Of a stretch of 64,000 nt of DNA, positions 8,099 to 16,686 are shown one piece after another. Numbering within the stretch: the stretch's first letter is position 1; each line of letters begins with the position of its first letter. The translations under genes were made by a program, and so were the position numbers. The notes beneath the pieces were generated by a model, which worked only from the letters and a program-made list of their open reading frames with translations, searched no databases and was not told the origin of the DNA. Source of the stretch: Wenzhouxiangella sp. 15190 (lineage in GTDB: Bacteria > Pseudomonadota > Gammaproteobacteria > Xanthomonadales > Wenzhouxiangellaceae); NCBI RefSeq assembly GCF_003417465.1, contig NZ_QVMV01000052.1, positions 124,001-188,000 on the forward strand, given 5' to 3'.

Positions 8099-9427
8099 AT
8101 GTTATCACCCGAGCGGCAAACTGCCATGAATTCGGGGGCTGATCGCTGGCCCGGCGAGAGCTGGTATCAGGCCGAGGCCGGGGGGTGCAACTGGCCCGCT
8201 CTCGATGGGGATCGGCGCTGCCGGGTGGCGGTCGTGGGCGGCGGCCTGGCCGGCATCTCGACGGCCGTCGGCCTGATCGAGCGCGGCATGTCGGATGTCT
8301 ACGTGCTGGATGCCGGGGAGCCGGGTGCCGGTGCTTCCGGACGCAACGGCGGCTTCGTGTTCGCCGGCTATTCACTCGGCAACGACGCGCTTATCGACCA
8401 GGTGGGCGAGGACAAGGCGGCGCGGTTGCACGGCTACACGCGCGAGACCGTCGCGGTGATCCGTGAGCGTATCGAACGGTATCGCATTGATTGCCAGGTC
8501 AACGACGCCGGTGTCGTGCTGGCGGACTGGTTCGACGAGCCGGAGACCCTTCAGGCGATGGCTGAACGAATGCGAGCCCGGCTCGGTTTCGAACTTGCGT
8601 GGATTCCGGCCGCGGAAATGGACGATTGGGTCGGCTCATCGCGCTATGGCGGCGGATTGTTCGAGCCCGGGAGCTTCCATTTTCATCCGTTGCGGCATAT
8701 CCGCGGCTTGTCGGCGGTGATCGAGGCCGGGGGTGGGGGTGTATTCGGACGATCGGGCGTTCGCTCGATACGAAAAGCCCGATCAGGGTGGCGCGTGGAT
8801 ACCGGACAGGGGCGACTCGAGGCCGAACAGGTCGTGCTCGCGACCGGTGGCTACGATCGCCGGCTGGCGCCAACCATTCAGCGTGCGCTTCACCCGGTGG
8901 CGACCTATATCGCCGTGACGGAGCCCCTGGGAGAAAGACTCGGGGATCATCTGCCGCGGCCGGTGGCGGTCTACGACACACGTTTTGCCTTCGACTACTA
9001 CCGGCCGCTGCCCGATACCCGCCTGCTCTGGGGCGGGCGCATTTCCATGGCCGGCCGCTCGCCCGCCGCCATTCGTCGCCTGATGCGGCGCGACCTGGCC
9101 CGGGTCTTTCCGGCGCTCGGCGAGGTGCGCCTGGACTATGCCTGGGGTGGCTGGATGAGTTACGCACGGCACGAGATGCCGCTGCTGGGACGGACCGGCG
9201 ACGGGCTGTGGTATGCGTTGGCCTTCGGTGGGCATGGCATGGCCACGACCACCCTGGCCGGGGAAGTGATGGCCGAGGCGCTTTGCGGAGACGGCCAGCG
9301 CCTGGCCGAGTTCGAGCGCTGGCGCCCCGTCTGGGCTGGCGGCATCCTGGGGCGCGCCGTGGGGCAGGGTATCTACTGGCGAGCCCAGTTGCGTGACCTC
9401 TGGCGGGATCGAACGCGACGCTTGTAG
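8099..9427 (+). CDS. FAD-dependent oxidoreductase (DAO/gamma-glutamylputrescine oxidase-like)
   Basis: Flavoprotein of the glycine/D-amino-acid oxidase superfamily. The Rossmann motif VAVVGGGLAGISTA is at about residues 43-56, followed by GASGRNGGFV, the signature of the OrdL/PuuB group. The C-terminal FAD-binding stretch is FGGHGMATTTLAGEVMAEA. Length 442 fits PuuB-like oxidases (about 425-435). Such enzymes oxidise amines or N-substituted amino acids; the actual substrate cannot be told from the sequence and no polyamine pathway genes are adjacent. A start at 8126 (MNSGAD) is equally possible, as neither has a good ribosome-binding site. The stop codon lies inside a 20-bp perfect palindrome. 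Confidence 0.85.
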   Translation: MLSPERQTAMNSGADRWPGESWYQAEAGGCNWPALDGDRRCRVAVVGGGLAGISTAVGLIERGMSDVYVLDAGEPGAGASGRNGGFVFAGYSLGNDALIDQVGEDKAARLHGYTRETVAVIRERIERYRIDCQVNDAGVVLADWFDEPETLQAMAERMRARLGFELAWIPAAEMDDWVGSSRYGGGLFEPGSFHFHPLRHIRGLSAVIEAGGGGVFGRSGVRSIRKARSGWRVDTGQGRLEAEQVVLATGGYDRRLAPTIQRALHPVATYIAVTEPLGERLGDHLPRPVAVYDTRFAFDYYRPLPDTRLLWGGRISMAGRSPAAIRRLMRRDLARVFPALGEVRLDYAWGGWMSYARHEMPLLGRTGDGLWYALAFGGHGMATTTLAGEVMAEALCGDGQRLAEFERWRPVWAGGILGRAVGQGIYWRAQLRDLWRDRTRRL

Positions 9428-9441
9428 GAAATTTCCTACAA
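9422..9441. promoter_or_regulatory. 20-bp perfect palindrome across the oxidoreductase stop codon
   Basis: TTGTAGGAAATTTCCTACAA, uninterrupted and perfectly symmetric; it contains the TAG stop of the preceding gene. The sequence resembles operator sites of NarL/LuxR-type regulators (TAGGAA-TTCCTA). It lies 5' of a structured, terminator-ended region. A half-site (TGTAGGA) occurs at 17305-17311 upstream of fimT. Confidence 0.45.
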
Positions 9442-9489
9442 AGTGTTGGGGAGATTTCTTACCTGAAGTCGGGTGGATTTGCTTCTATG

Positions 9490-9627
9490 CCGATCGACCG
9501 GAGTCTGCAAAACTATGACTCATCAGCTTTGGCAGGTCAGCCCGTTTGCTGGTACGGGCGCACCCAGTGGTCTCTTGCGAGACCCGCTGGGGGGTTAAGG
9601 CGGCGCATCCCCTGCGCCGCCTTTTTT
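9490..9627 (+). ncRNA. Candidate structured small RNA or 3' UTR ending in an intrinsic terminator
   Basis: The 202-bp gap between the oxidoreductase and the convergent thiolase gene contains three consecutive stem-loops on the plus strand: GCCCG/CGGGC (9540-9559), CCAG-GGTCTC/GAGACC-CTGG (9564-9590) and a 10-bp GC-rich stem followed by six T (9597-9627). There is no open frame of note. This is the layout of a small non-coding RNA or a processed 3' UTR. The 5' end is not defined; no strong promoter is seen, only a weak extended -10-like sequence near 9475-9485. The family is not recognised. Confidence 0.35.
9597..9627 (+). terminator. Intrinsic terminator
   Basis: Stem AAGGCGGCGC / GCGCCGCCTT with a 7-nt loop, followed by TTTT on the plus strand. 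Its position also suits the end of the convergent thiolase transcript, although the U tract is on the plus-strand side only. Confidence 0.85.
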
Positions 9628-9629
9628 AA

Positions 9630-10808
9630 TCACATCCGCTCGAAGATGCCGGCCGCGCCCATGCCGGTGCCGACGCACATGGTGACCATGCCGTAGCGCT
9701 GGTCGCGTCGGTGCAGGCCGTGGATCAGCTTGGCCGAGAGCACGGCGCCGGTCGCACCCAAGGGGTGGCCCAGGGCAATGGCGCCGCCGAGCGGGTTGAC
9801 CTTGTCGGGATCGAGCTCGGTGTTCCGGATGACCGCCAGCGCCTGGGCGGCGAAGGCTTCGTTGAGCTCGACCCAGTCGAGATCGTTCTTGCCGATACCG
9901 GTCTGCTTGAGCACTTTCGGAATGGCCTCGATCGGGCCGATGCCCATGATTTCCGGCGGGACACCGGCGACCGAGAAACCGCGGAAGACGGCCAGGGGTT
10001 TCAGGTTCAATTCCTTGACCACGCGCTCGGAGACGAGGATCAGCGCACCGGCGCCGTCGGACATCTGCGAACTGGTGCCGGCGGTCACGGTACCCTTGGC
10101 GTCGAAGACCGTACGCAGCTTGCCCAGCGCCTCGGGTGTGGTGTCGCGGCGCGGCCCTTCGTCGGTGTCGACCACCGTTTCGATCTCGCGAACCGTGCCG
10201 TCGGGACCGGGGACGCGATTGGTCACGGTGACCGGACGGATCTCGGTGAACTCGCCGCCGTCGATCGCCTTGATCGCCTTCTGGTGCGAGCGGTAGCCGA
10301 ACTCGTCCTGGTCCTCGCGTGAGACATCCCATTTCTTCGCCACCTTCTCGGCGGTGATGCCCATGCCGTAGGCAATCGCGACGTTGTCGTCTTCGAACAC
10401 CTTTGGGTTCATCGCGACCTTGTGGCCCATCATCGGGACCATGGTCATGGTCTCGGTGCCGCCGGCGATCATCACGTCGGCCTCGCCGAGACGAATTCGA
10501 TCGGCGGCCATGGCGACCGTCTGCAAACCGGAAGAACAGAAGCGGTTGACGGTCACGCCGGGCACATGATCGGGCAGGCCGGCGAGCAGGGCGCCGATTC
10601 GGGCGACGTTCATGCCCTGCTCGGCTTCCGGCATGGCGCAGCCGACGATCACGTCCTCGACGCGGGCCGGGTCGAGTTCGGGTACCTCGGCCAGCGATTC
10701 GCGGATCACGTGGGCCAGCATGTCGTCGGGACGATAGTTTTTGAAAGCGCCCTTGAACGCCCGGGCGACGGGCGTCCTGACGGCGGCTACTACGTATGCA
10801 TCACTCAT
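9630..10808 (-). CDS. fadA: Acetyl-CoA acyltransferase (thiolase, beta-oxidation)
   Basis: Cleaves 3-ketoacyl-CoA with CoA in the last step of fatty-acid beta-oxidation. The 392-residue protein has the nucleophile Cys91 in NRFCSSGLQ, His348 in GGAIALGHPLGA and Cys378 in MCVGTGMG, i.e. a complete thiolase triad. The N-terminal VRTPVARAFKG is typical of the degradative FadA/FadI group. It lies downstream of the multifunctional hydratase/dehydrogenase gene with a 128-bp spacer that contains a tandem/inverted repeat element, an unusually long gap for an operon of this kind. Function within the cluster is clear. Confidence 0.95.
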   Translation of the reverse strand: MSDAYVVAAVRTPVARAFKGAFKNYRPDDMLAHVIRESLAEVPELDPARVEDVIVGCAMPEAEQGMNVARIGALLAGLPDHVPGVTVNRFCSSGLQTVAMAADRIRLGEADVMIAGGTETMTMVPMMGHKVAMNPKVFEDDNVAIAYGMGITAEKVAKKWDVSREDQDEFGYRSHQKAIKAIDGGEFTEIRPVTVTNRVPGPDGTVREIETVVDTDEGPRRDTTPEALGKLRTVFDAKGTVTAGTSSQMSDGAGALILVSERVVKELNLKPLAVFRGFSVAGVPPEIMGIGPIEAIPKVLKQTGIGKNDLDWVELNEAFAAQALAVIRNTELDPDKVNPLGGAIALGHPLGATGAVLSAKLIHGLHRRDQRYGMVTMCVGTGMGAAGIFERM

Positions 10809-10839
10809 TTCGATATTCCTTTGCCGAATTCATTTGACT

Positions 10840-10916
10840 GGAACCACGGAAGACACGGAATTCACGGAAGAATATTGATTGTCTTTCTCCGTGTGTTCCG
10901 TGATTTCCGTGGTTTC
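10840..10916. repeat. Intergenic inverted repeat, family I (CACGGAAnn 9-mer arms), copy 1
   Basis: Left arm 10840-10871 holds three 9-bp units of the form CACGGAAnn. After an ~12-bp spacer the right arm (10883-10916) holds three units of the complement TTCCGTGnn. The arms are near-perfect reverse complements, so the RNA or single strand folds into a hairpin of about 30 bp. It fills the spacer between the thiolase and hydratase/dehydrogenase genes. Confidence 0.9.
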
Positions 10917-10936
10917 TCTCGAGTTCATGTCTAGCC

Positions 10937-13306
10937 TTAATTGCGAAGGGGCTTGCCGGTCTTGAGCATGTGCGCCACGCGTTCCTGGGTCTTGTCCATG
11001 GCGGCCAGCTTCAGGAAGTGCTCGCGCTCGAGGCGGTGAATCCATTCCTCGTCGACCTGTCCGCCGCGGTCGATCTCGCCGCCGCAAAGCACAGTGGCAA
11101 TGCGTGAGCCGATCTCGTAGTCGTGCTCGGAGATGAAGTGGCCTTCGAGCATGTTGACCAACAGCATCTTGAGCGTGGCGATGCCGACATCACCGGCGGC
11201 CGGGAACTTGCGTCCGGCCAGCGGCGGACGGTAGCCGGCCGCGGCCATGGCACGGATTTCGTGGTGGGCGGCATGCAGCAGTTCGTGTTCGTGCAGCACG
11301 ATGCGGTCGTGCTCGCGCAGGTAGCCCATCTCGCGCGCTTCCATCGCGGAGCCGGCCACCTGGCCCATGGCGACCTGCTTGTAGCGTTTTTCCAGCAGGG
11401 GATGGGTGTCGCCGGCCTTGGTGTCGTCGACGATCTGCATGGCCAGGGTGCCCAGTCCGCCGCCGGCCGGTACCAGGCCCACGCCGGCCTCGACCAGCCC
11501 CATGTAGCTTTCCAGATGCGCCACGCGCGTGGCCGTGTGCATGGCCAGTTCCAGGCCGCCGCCCAGGGCCAGGCCGCGCACGGCGGCGACCGTCGGTACG
11601 GATGCGTAGCGCAGGCGCAGGTTGGCGGCCTGGAAGCCTGCCACCAGGTCGTGCACGCTGTCGAAGTCGCCCTTCTGGATGGCCTCGGCGGCCGCCTTGA
11701 GGTTGGCGCCGGCCGAGAAAGGCCCCTTGGGCTGCCAGATCACCAGGCCCTCGAAGTTCGACTCGGCCCGTTCGACGGCCTCGTCGAGTCCCTCGACCAC
11801 GCCGTTGTCGATCACCGCCATCTTGCTTTTCAGGCTGGCGATAAGCACGTCGTCTTGCAGCGTCCACAGGCGGATCGAGTCCGTTTCGTGAACGGTCGTG
11901 CCGTTGTCGGTTTTCTCTCCCAGCAGACGTACCGGCTGGTACTGGCGCTGGAACACCGGCAGGTCGGGACGCGGCAGGTAGCGCGCCTGGTCGGCGGCCC
12001 AGGAGCCTTCCGGCGTGTGCACGGCTTCGATCTGGTTGACCCATTCCGGCAGGTCGGCGTCGACGCCGGTCTTGCCGTCGCTGATGTCCTTCTGGACAAG
12101 CTCGGCCATTTTCTGCCAGCCGGCCGACTGCCAGATCTCGAACGGGCCGAGTTTCCAGCCGTAGCCCCAGCGGATCGCCAGGTCGACTTCGCGCGCGCTG
12201 TCTGCGATCTCCGCCAGGTGGTAGGCGCAGTAGTGGAAGAGGTCGCGGTGAATCGACCACAGGAACTCGGTGTGCGCGTTCTCGCACCTGGCCAGTTCGG
12301 CCAGCTTCTCGCCCGCGTCCTTGATCGCCAGCACTTTCTGCACGTCATCGGGCAGGCTGTAGTCGCTGTCGCGGTAGTCGCCGGACTCGGGGTCGAACAC
12401 GCGAATGGACTTGCCTTCCTTGCGAAACACGCCCGCGCCGGATTTCTGGCCCAGGGCGCCGGCTTCGATCAGCTTCTGCAGCCATTCGGGCTGTTTGAAC
12501 CAGTCGTGCCAGGGATCGTCTTCGAGCTGGGCCTGCATGGTATTGATGACATTGCCCATGGTGTCCAGCCCGACGACGTCGGCCAGGCGGAAGGTGGCGC
12601 TCTTGGGCCGCCCGATGGCCGGGCCGGTCATGGCGTCGACGGTGTCGAAGCCCAGGCCCAGGCGATCGGCGTGGTGCATCACCGACAGCATGGTGAACAT
12701 GCCGACCCGATTGCCGATAAAGTTGGCCGTGTCGCGACAGCGCACGACGCCCTTGCCCAGATTGCGGGTGAGGAAATCCTCGAGCAGGTCGAGTACATTG
12801 TCGTCGGTGCCGGCATGCGGGATCAGTTCCACCAGGTGCATGTAGCGCGGCGGATTGAAGAAATGTACGCCGCAGAACCGGCCGCGCAGTTTCTCGGGCA
12901 GTTCCTTCGACAACTCGGTAATGGAGAGGCCCGAGGTGTTGGAGGCGAAGATCGCGTCGTCGCGAACGTGCGGCGCGAGCTTGCCATAGAGGTCGCGCTT
13001 GATGTCCATGCGTTCGGCCACCGCCTCGATGATGAAGTCGCAGTCGGCAAGCTTGTCGAGATCGTCGGCGAAGTTCAGCGGCCGAATGAACTCGACCAGG
13101 TCCTTGCTGGCCAGCGGCGCGGGCTTGAGCTTGAGCAGCCCCTGCCGGCCTTTCTCGGCCAGCTGGTTGCGGTCGCCCTCGTCGGAGGGCAGGTCGAAGA
13201 GGTCGACCGGAATGCCGGCGGCGGTCAGGTGCGCGGCGATCTGCGCACCCATCACCCCGGCGCCCAGCACCGCGGCACGTCTTACCTTGAGCTTGTGGTC
13301 CGTCAT
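10937..13306 (-). CDS. Bifunctional 3-hydroxyacyl-CoA dehydrogenase / enoyl-CoA hydratase (FadN-type domain order)
   Basis: Carries out the hydration and NAD-dependent dehydrogenation steps of beta-oxidation. Domains run in the order dehydrogenase then hydratase: the NAD-binding motif VLGAGVMGAQIAAHL is at residues 13-27, HFFNPPRYMHLVELI contains the catalytic His, and the crotonase part begins near residue 485 (FSAGANL and ALGGGLELAM form the oxyanion region). E. coli FadB has the opposite order; this order is that of B. subtilis FadN. At 789 residues it matches FadN. The ATG at 13306 is preceded by GGAAGGA; the upstream TTG at 13321 is less likely. Probably co-expressed with fadE and the thiolase. 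Confidence 0.92.
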   Translation of the reverse strand: MTDHKLKVRRAAVLGAGVMGAQIAAHLTAAGIPVDLFDLPSDEGDRNQLAEKGRQGLLKLKPAPLASKDLVEFIRPLNFADDLDKLADCDFIIEAVAERMDIKRDLYGKLAPHVRDDAIFASNTSGLSITELSKELPEKLRGRFCGVHFFNPPRYMHLVELIPHAGTDDNVLDLLEDFLTRNLGKGVVRCRDTANFIGNRVGMFTMLSVMHHADRLGLGFDTVDAMTGPAIGRPKSATFRLADVVGLDTMGNVINTMQAQLEDDPWHDWFKQPEWLQKLIEAGALGQKSGAGVFRKEGKSIRVFDPESGDYRDSDYSLPDDVQKVLAIKDAGEKLAELARCENAHTEFLWSIHRDLFHYCAYHLAEIADSAREVDLAIRWGYGWKLGPFEIWQSAGWQKMAELVQKDISDGKTGVDADLPEWVNQIEAVHTPEGSWAADQARYLPRPDLPVFQRQYQPVRLLGEKTDNGTTVHETDSIRLWTLQDDVLIASLKSKMAVIDNGVVEGLDEAVERAESNFEGLVIWQPKGPFSAGANLKAAAEAIQKGDFDSVHDLVAGFQAANLRLRYASVPTVAAVRGLALGGGLELAMHTATRVAHLESYMGLVEAGVGLVPAGGGLGTLAMQIVDDTKAGDTHPLLEKRYKQVAMGQVAGSAMEAREMGYLREHDRIVLHEHELLHAAHHEIRAMAAAGYRPPLAGRKFPAAGDVGIATLKMLLVNMLEGHFISEHDYEIGSRIATVLCGGEIDRGGQVDEEWIHRLEREHFLKLAAMDKTQERVAHMLKTGKPLRN

Positions 13307-13347
13307 ATGTGTTCCTTCCAATCCGGATTGGGTGTCAATTAGTCTCT

Positions 13348-13422
13348 GGAACCACGGAGGACACGGAATTCACGGAGATTCTCTTGCTTGGCTTCCGTGG
13401 ATTCCGTGCTTTCCGTGGTTCC
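13348..13422. repeat. Intergenic inverted repeat, family I, copy 2
   Basis: Left arm 13348-13380 has three CACGGAnnn 9-mers and right arm 13392-13422 has three TTCCGTGnn 9-mers, separated by ~11 bp. Same design and outer ends (GGAACCACGGA / TCCGTGGTTCC) as the copy at 10840. It occupies the gap between fadE and the FadN-type gene. Confidence 0.9.
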
Positions 13423-13429
13423 CGTGTAT

Positions 13430-15868
13430 CTAGCTGGCCTTGGCCACGGGCGGCTGCATGGCCTGCGTGCCGCCGATCTCTTCGGGCGTGAACTCGTCGA
13501 CGGCGATGACTTTCGCGGTCAGTTCCTGTGCCCGTTTGAGGCCGGTGCCCTGTTCCTCGGTGATCACGCCGGCGGCGACGGCCTTGCTGACCACCTTGTC
13601 GACATTGACCGGCGTCGGCACGACCTTGAGTGCGTTGCGCACGGCCATCTCCGCGGGCGCCGCCTCGAGTACGGCCTCGAACGCCTGTGCGAGCAGTCCG
13701 GCGCCGTCATCGCCCTTCGACTGGTAGGCGCCGGCAATCAGGCGCTCGCGGCTCGGCGAGACTTCCATCATCAGGCGGGCCATCTTGTGCGTCGTGCGGT
13801 CGTCGACCGGATGATGCCGGCGTCCCCAGGGGAACAGCAGCGGACGAAGCACACCGCCCATTCCGGCGACCGGGAAGTTTTGCAGTACACCGAAGATGGC
13901 GTTTTCGGCCTGGTGCAGGCTGTCGGCCACGGCCCATTGCACCAGCGGCAGGTCTTCTTCCGGCCGGCCGTCGTCCTCGAAGCGCCGCAGCGCGGTGGAG
14001 GCCATGTAGAGGTGCGCCAGCGCGTCGGCCAGGCGGCCCGACAGCTTTTCCTTGAACTTGAACTTGCCGCCCAGGATGAGCAGGCACAGGTCGGCGACCA
14101 GGGTGAAGGCGGCGCTGAGCCGGTTGATCTTTCGGTAGAGGCCTGCCGTCGGGCCGGATACGGGCGAGCGGCTGAGTAGTCCGCCGGTCAGCCCCAGCAG
14201 GGGCGCACGCACGAAGTTCGAGATCACGAATCCGATGTGACCGAACAGGGCGCTGTCGAAAGCCTTGGCGTCGTCGTCCGCCGCGGACTCCATTTCCTTG
14301 AGCAGGTAAGGGTGGCAGCGAATCGCGCCCTGGCCGAAGACGATCATCGAGCGCGTCAGGATATTGGCGCCCTCGACGGTAATGGCCACCGGAATCGATT
14401 GCCAGGGAATGGAAAGATAGTTGTTGGGCCCTTCCACCACGGCCTTGCCGCCGTGGACGTCCATGGCGTCGTTGAGTACGCGCCGGTTGGCTTCGGTGAG
14501 ATAGGCCTTGAGGATGGCCGACAGCACCACCGGCTTCTCGCCGTGGTCGAGCGCGCTGAGCGTGAGCTTGTGCGCGGCCTCCATGCGGTAGGTCTCGCCG
14601 GCGATGCGTGCCAGCGGTTCCTCGATGCCTTCGAAATGGCCGATCGGCTGCTTGAACTGGTAGCGCACCCGGGCGTACGCCCCTGTGGTCATGCTGGTGA
14701 GCTTGCCGTTGGCCACGCTCTGGGCCGGCAGCGAGATGGCGCGGCCGGCCGCCAGGCAATGCATCAGCATGCGCCAGCCCTGGCCGATGCGCTCCTGTCC
14801 GCCGATGATCCAGTCCATCGGGATGAACACGTCCGTGCCCCGGGTCGGGCCGTTGAGGAAGACGCTGCCGCCCGGGATGTGGCGGTCGCCGATCTCCACG
14901 CCCGGTGTGTCGGTCGGGATCAGGGCGCAGGTGATGCCCAGGTTCTTCTTGTCGCCCAGGAGGCCGTCGGGGTCCTTCGCCTTGAAGGCCAGGCCCAGAA
15001 CGGTGGCGACCGGGGCCAGCGTGATGTAGCGCTTGTCCCAGCTTACCCGCAGGCCGAGTACCTCCTCGCCCTTGTAAGTGCCCTTGCAGACGATGCCTTC
15101 GTCCGGCATGGCGGCCGCGTCGGATCCGGCCAGCGGGGAGGTGAGGGCGAAACAGGGAATGTCCTCGCCCTTTGCCAGGCGCGGCAGATAGTGGTTCTTC
15201 TGCTCGTCGGTGCCGAAGTGCATCAGCAGTTCACCCGGGCCGAGCGAGTTGGGCACCATGACCGAAACCGCCGCCGACAGGCTGCGCGAGGCGATCTTGG
15301 TGACCACGGCGCCGTTAGCTTGAGAAGTGAAACCGAGGCCGCCGTACTCCCTGGGGATGATCATGCTCAGGAAGCGCTTGTCACGGATAAACTGCCAGGC
15401 TTCAGGCGGCAGGTCCTTGAGTTCGTAGTTGATCTGCCATTCGTCGAGCATGCCGCACAGTTCCTCGACCTCCCCGTCGAGAAAAGCCTGCTCCTCGGCC
15501 GAGAGTGCCGGCTTGTCGATGCCGAACAGCTTCTTCCAGCGGGGACGGCCGGAGAACAGTTCGGCGTCCCACCAGACGGTGCCGGCATCGAGCGCCTCGC
15601 GCTCGGTATCGGAGATCGGCGGCAGCACCGACTTGAACCAGCCGAACAGACGGTCGGACACGAGAACCCGGCGCAGCGGGCGGATGGCGACCACGGTCAG
15701 TGCGACTGCGGCGACCGTATACAGCGTGATCACCGGCCAGGAAGCGGCCTGCCAGATGGTGCCTAGCAGGGCGGCAATCGCGAGCAGCGCGGCCAGCCAG
15801 GACGGGGTTCGGAACCAGGCCAGCGCGAGCAGGCCCACGGCGAGTGTGATAATCAACAACCAGGTCAT
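13430..15868 (-). CDS. fadE: Acyl-CoA dehydrogenase FadE
   Basis: Membrane-associated flavoprotein catalysing the first step of beta-oxidation. At 812 residues it has the size of E. coli FadE rather than of the ~380-residue family. Two N-terminal hydrophobic helices (residues 3-40 and 45-62) precede the dehydrogenase core: MIIPREYGGLGF, then ALTSPLAGSDAA for the FAD/substrate site, and EGANILTRSMIVFGQGAIRCH further on. The C-terminal ~250 residues correspond to DUF1974, found in FadE proteins. The ATG overlaps the stop of the upstream TetR gene (ATGA), which implies co-transcription with its regulator. Confidence 0.96.
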   Translation of the reverse strand: MTWLLIITLAVGLLALAWFRTPSWLAALLAIAALLGTIWQAASWPVITLYTVAAVALTVVAIRPLRRVLVSDRLFGWFKSVLPPISDTEREALDAGTVWWDAELFSGRPRWKKLFGIDKPALSAEEQAFLDGEVEELCGMLDEWQINYELKDLPPEAWQFIRDKRFLSMIIPREYGGLGFTSQANGAVVTKIASRSLSAAVSVMVPNSLGPGELLMHFGTDEQKNHYLPRLAKGEDIPCFALTSPLAGSDAAAMPDEGIVCKGTYKGEEVLGLRVSWDKRYITLAPVATVLGLAFKAKDPDGLLGDKKNLGITCALIPTDTPGVEIGDRHIPGGSVFLNGPTRGTDVFIPMDWIIGGQERIGQGWRMLMHCLAAGRAISLPAQSVANGKLTSMTTGAYARVRYQFKQPIGHFEGIEEPLARIAGETYRMEAAHKLTLSALDHGEKPVVLSAILKAYLTEANRRVLNDAMDVHGGKAVVEGPNNYLSIPWQSIPVAITVEGANILTRSMIVFGQGAIRCHPYLLKEMESAADDDAKAFDSALFGHIGFVISNFVRAPLLGLTGGLLSRSPVSGPTAGLYRKINRLSAAFTLVADLCLLILGGKFKFKEKLSGRLADALAHLYMASTALRRFEDDGRPEEDLPLVQWAVADSLHQAENAIFGVLQNFPVAGMGGVLRPLLFPWGRRHHPVDDRTTHKMARLMMEVSPSRERLIAGAYQSKGDDGAGLLAQAFEAVLEAAPAEMAVRNALKVVPTPVNVDKVVSKAVAAGVITEEQGTGLKRAQELTAKVIAVDEFTPEEIGGTQAMQPPVAKAS

Positions 15869-16503
15869 GATGTTGCCTCCAGAGTGCGTCGGGCACTATC
15901 GGGGATGCGGTTTTCGAGACTGCCGCGCAGGCCGGCGGCAGCGAACTGAACCAGTTCGGCGGCGATGATGCGGGTGTCCTTCAAGGCCGATTCGGCCATG
16001 GTCAGAGTCAATGCACCGACAATGAAATCGAGTTGATGTCGCAGGCGAGTCGGATCTGCGTTCGGCAGTGCCTCGGAAACGGCGTCGGCGAAACGACGCA
16101 TGACGTGCGCATATTCGGCACGCATTGCTTCGTGCAGGGCTGTGTCACGGTCGGCAAAGGCGCGCAACAGGAGTTGCATGAATCGCTGTCCTTCGGCGTC
16201 GCCGCCGCGAGTGAACTCCAGCGCGGGCTCCACGAAAGCGTCGAGCACGGCTTCGAGTTCGGGACGGTCAGTATCGCTTTCGATCGCGTCCAGGCGTTCG
16301 AGCCGGGCCGCGTTGAGTGCATCCAGCCGGCGCCGAAAGATCGCCCGGATGAGTTCCTGTTTGGACCCGAAGTAATAGTTGACTGCTGCCAGGTTGGCTT
16401 CGGCCGCCTGGGTAATCTGCCGCAGCGTGGTCAGGTGGAATCCCTGGTCGGCGAACAGCCACTCTGCAGCGTCGAGGATGCGATCCCGGGTCGAAATGGC
16501 CAA
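15865..16503 (-). CDS. psrA: TetR family regulator, PsrA-like
   Basis: Probable acyl-CoA-responsive repressor of the fad genes. The 212-residue protein has an N-terminal TetR helix-turn-helix (RDRILDAAEWLFADQGF, then EANLAAVNYYFGSKQELI), where the NLAAVNYYFGSK stretch is characteristic of Pseudomonas PsrA. The start is a TTG at 16503 with a weak ribosome-binding site; no ATG or GTG is available nearby in frame. fadE overlaps its stop. A perfect AAAAC-N4-GTTTT palindrome lies 12 bp upstream, matching the known PsrA operator form, so autoregulation and control of fadE are likely. Ligand is inferred, not shown. Confidence 0.85.
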   Translation of the reverse strand: MAISTRDRILDAAEWLFADQGFHLTTLRQITQAAEANLAAVNYYFGSKQELIRAIFRRRLDALNAARLERLDAIESDTDRPELEAVLDAFVEPALEFTRGGDAEGQRFMQLLLRAFADRDTALHEAMRAEYAHVMRRFADAVSEALPNADPTRLRHQLDFIVGALTLTMAESALKDTRIIAAELVQFAAAGLRGSLENRIPDSARRTLEATS

Positions 16504-16514
16504 TTAAAACGCTC

Positions 16515-16536
16515 GATTAAAACAACCGTTTTAATC
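16515..16536. promoter_or_regulatory. PsrA-type operator palindrome
   Basis: GATTAAAAC-AACC-GTTTTAATC: two perfect 9-bp arms around 4 bp, fitting the GAAAC-N4-GTTTC style of PsrA sites. A further direct half-site ATTAAAAC at 16503-16510 overlaps the TTG start of the regulator gene. Together they suggest occlusion of the promoter and start region by the regulator. Confidence 0.75.
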
Positions 16537-16594
16537 CTACGCTTCCCGGAATCGATGTGCAAGACGGGGAAGGAAAACAGAACAATCTAGCGAG

Positions 16595-16668
16595 GGAAAA
16601 CACAGAAAGCACGGAATAAAGAATTTGTGCTATTTCAATTCCGTGATTTCCGTGTCTTCCGTGGTTCC
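16595..16668. repeat. Intergenic inverted repeat, family I, copy 3 (one arm decayed)
   Basis: Right arm 16634-16668 has three intact TTCCGTGnn units and the family outer end GTGGTTCC. The left arm (16595-16623) keeps only a CACAGAAAG and a CACGGAATA unit. It lies between fimT and the psrA-like gene. Confidence 0.82.
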
Positions 16669-16686
16669 AGGGTTTTTAGAGGCGTC

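Noticed and set aside
11123-13342. Very long open frame (over 700 codons) on the plus strand opposite the FadN-type gene
   Set aside because: The minus-strand gene has clear domains and catalytic motifs. The plus frame is the mirror of GC-rich codon use, with Gln/Val/Gly/His-rich composition and no recognisable domain. The same applies to long antisense frames opposite fadE, uvrB, metH and mutS.
10840-16668. CRISPR-like array from the regularly occurring CACGGA words
   Set aside because: The words are 9 bp long and adjacent, without unique 30-bp spacers, and no cas genes are present.
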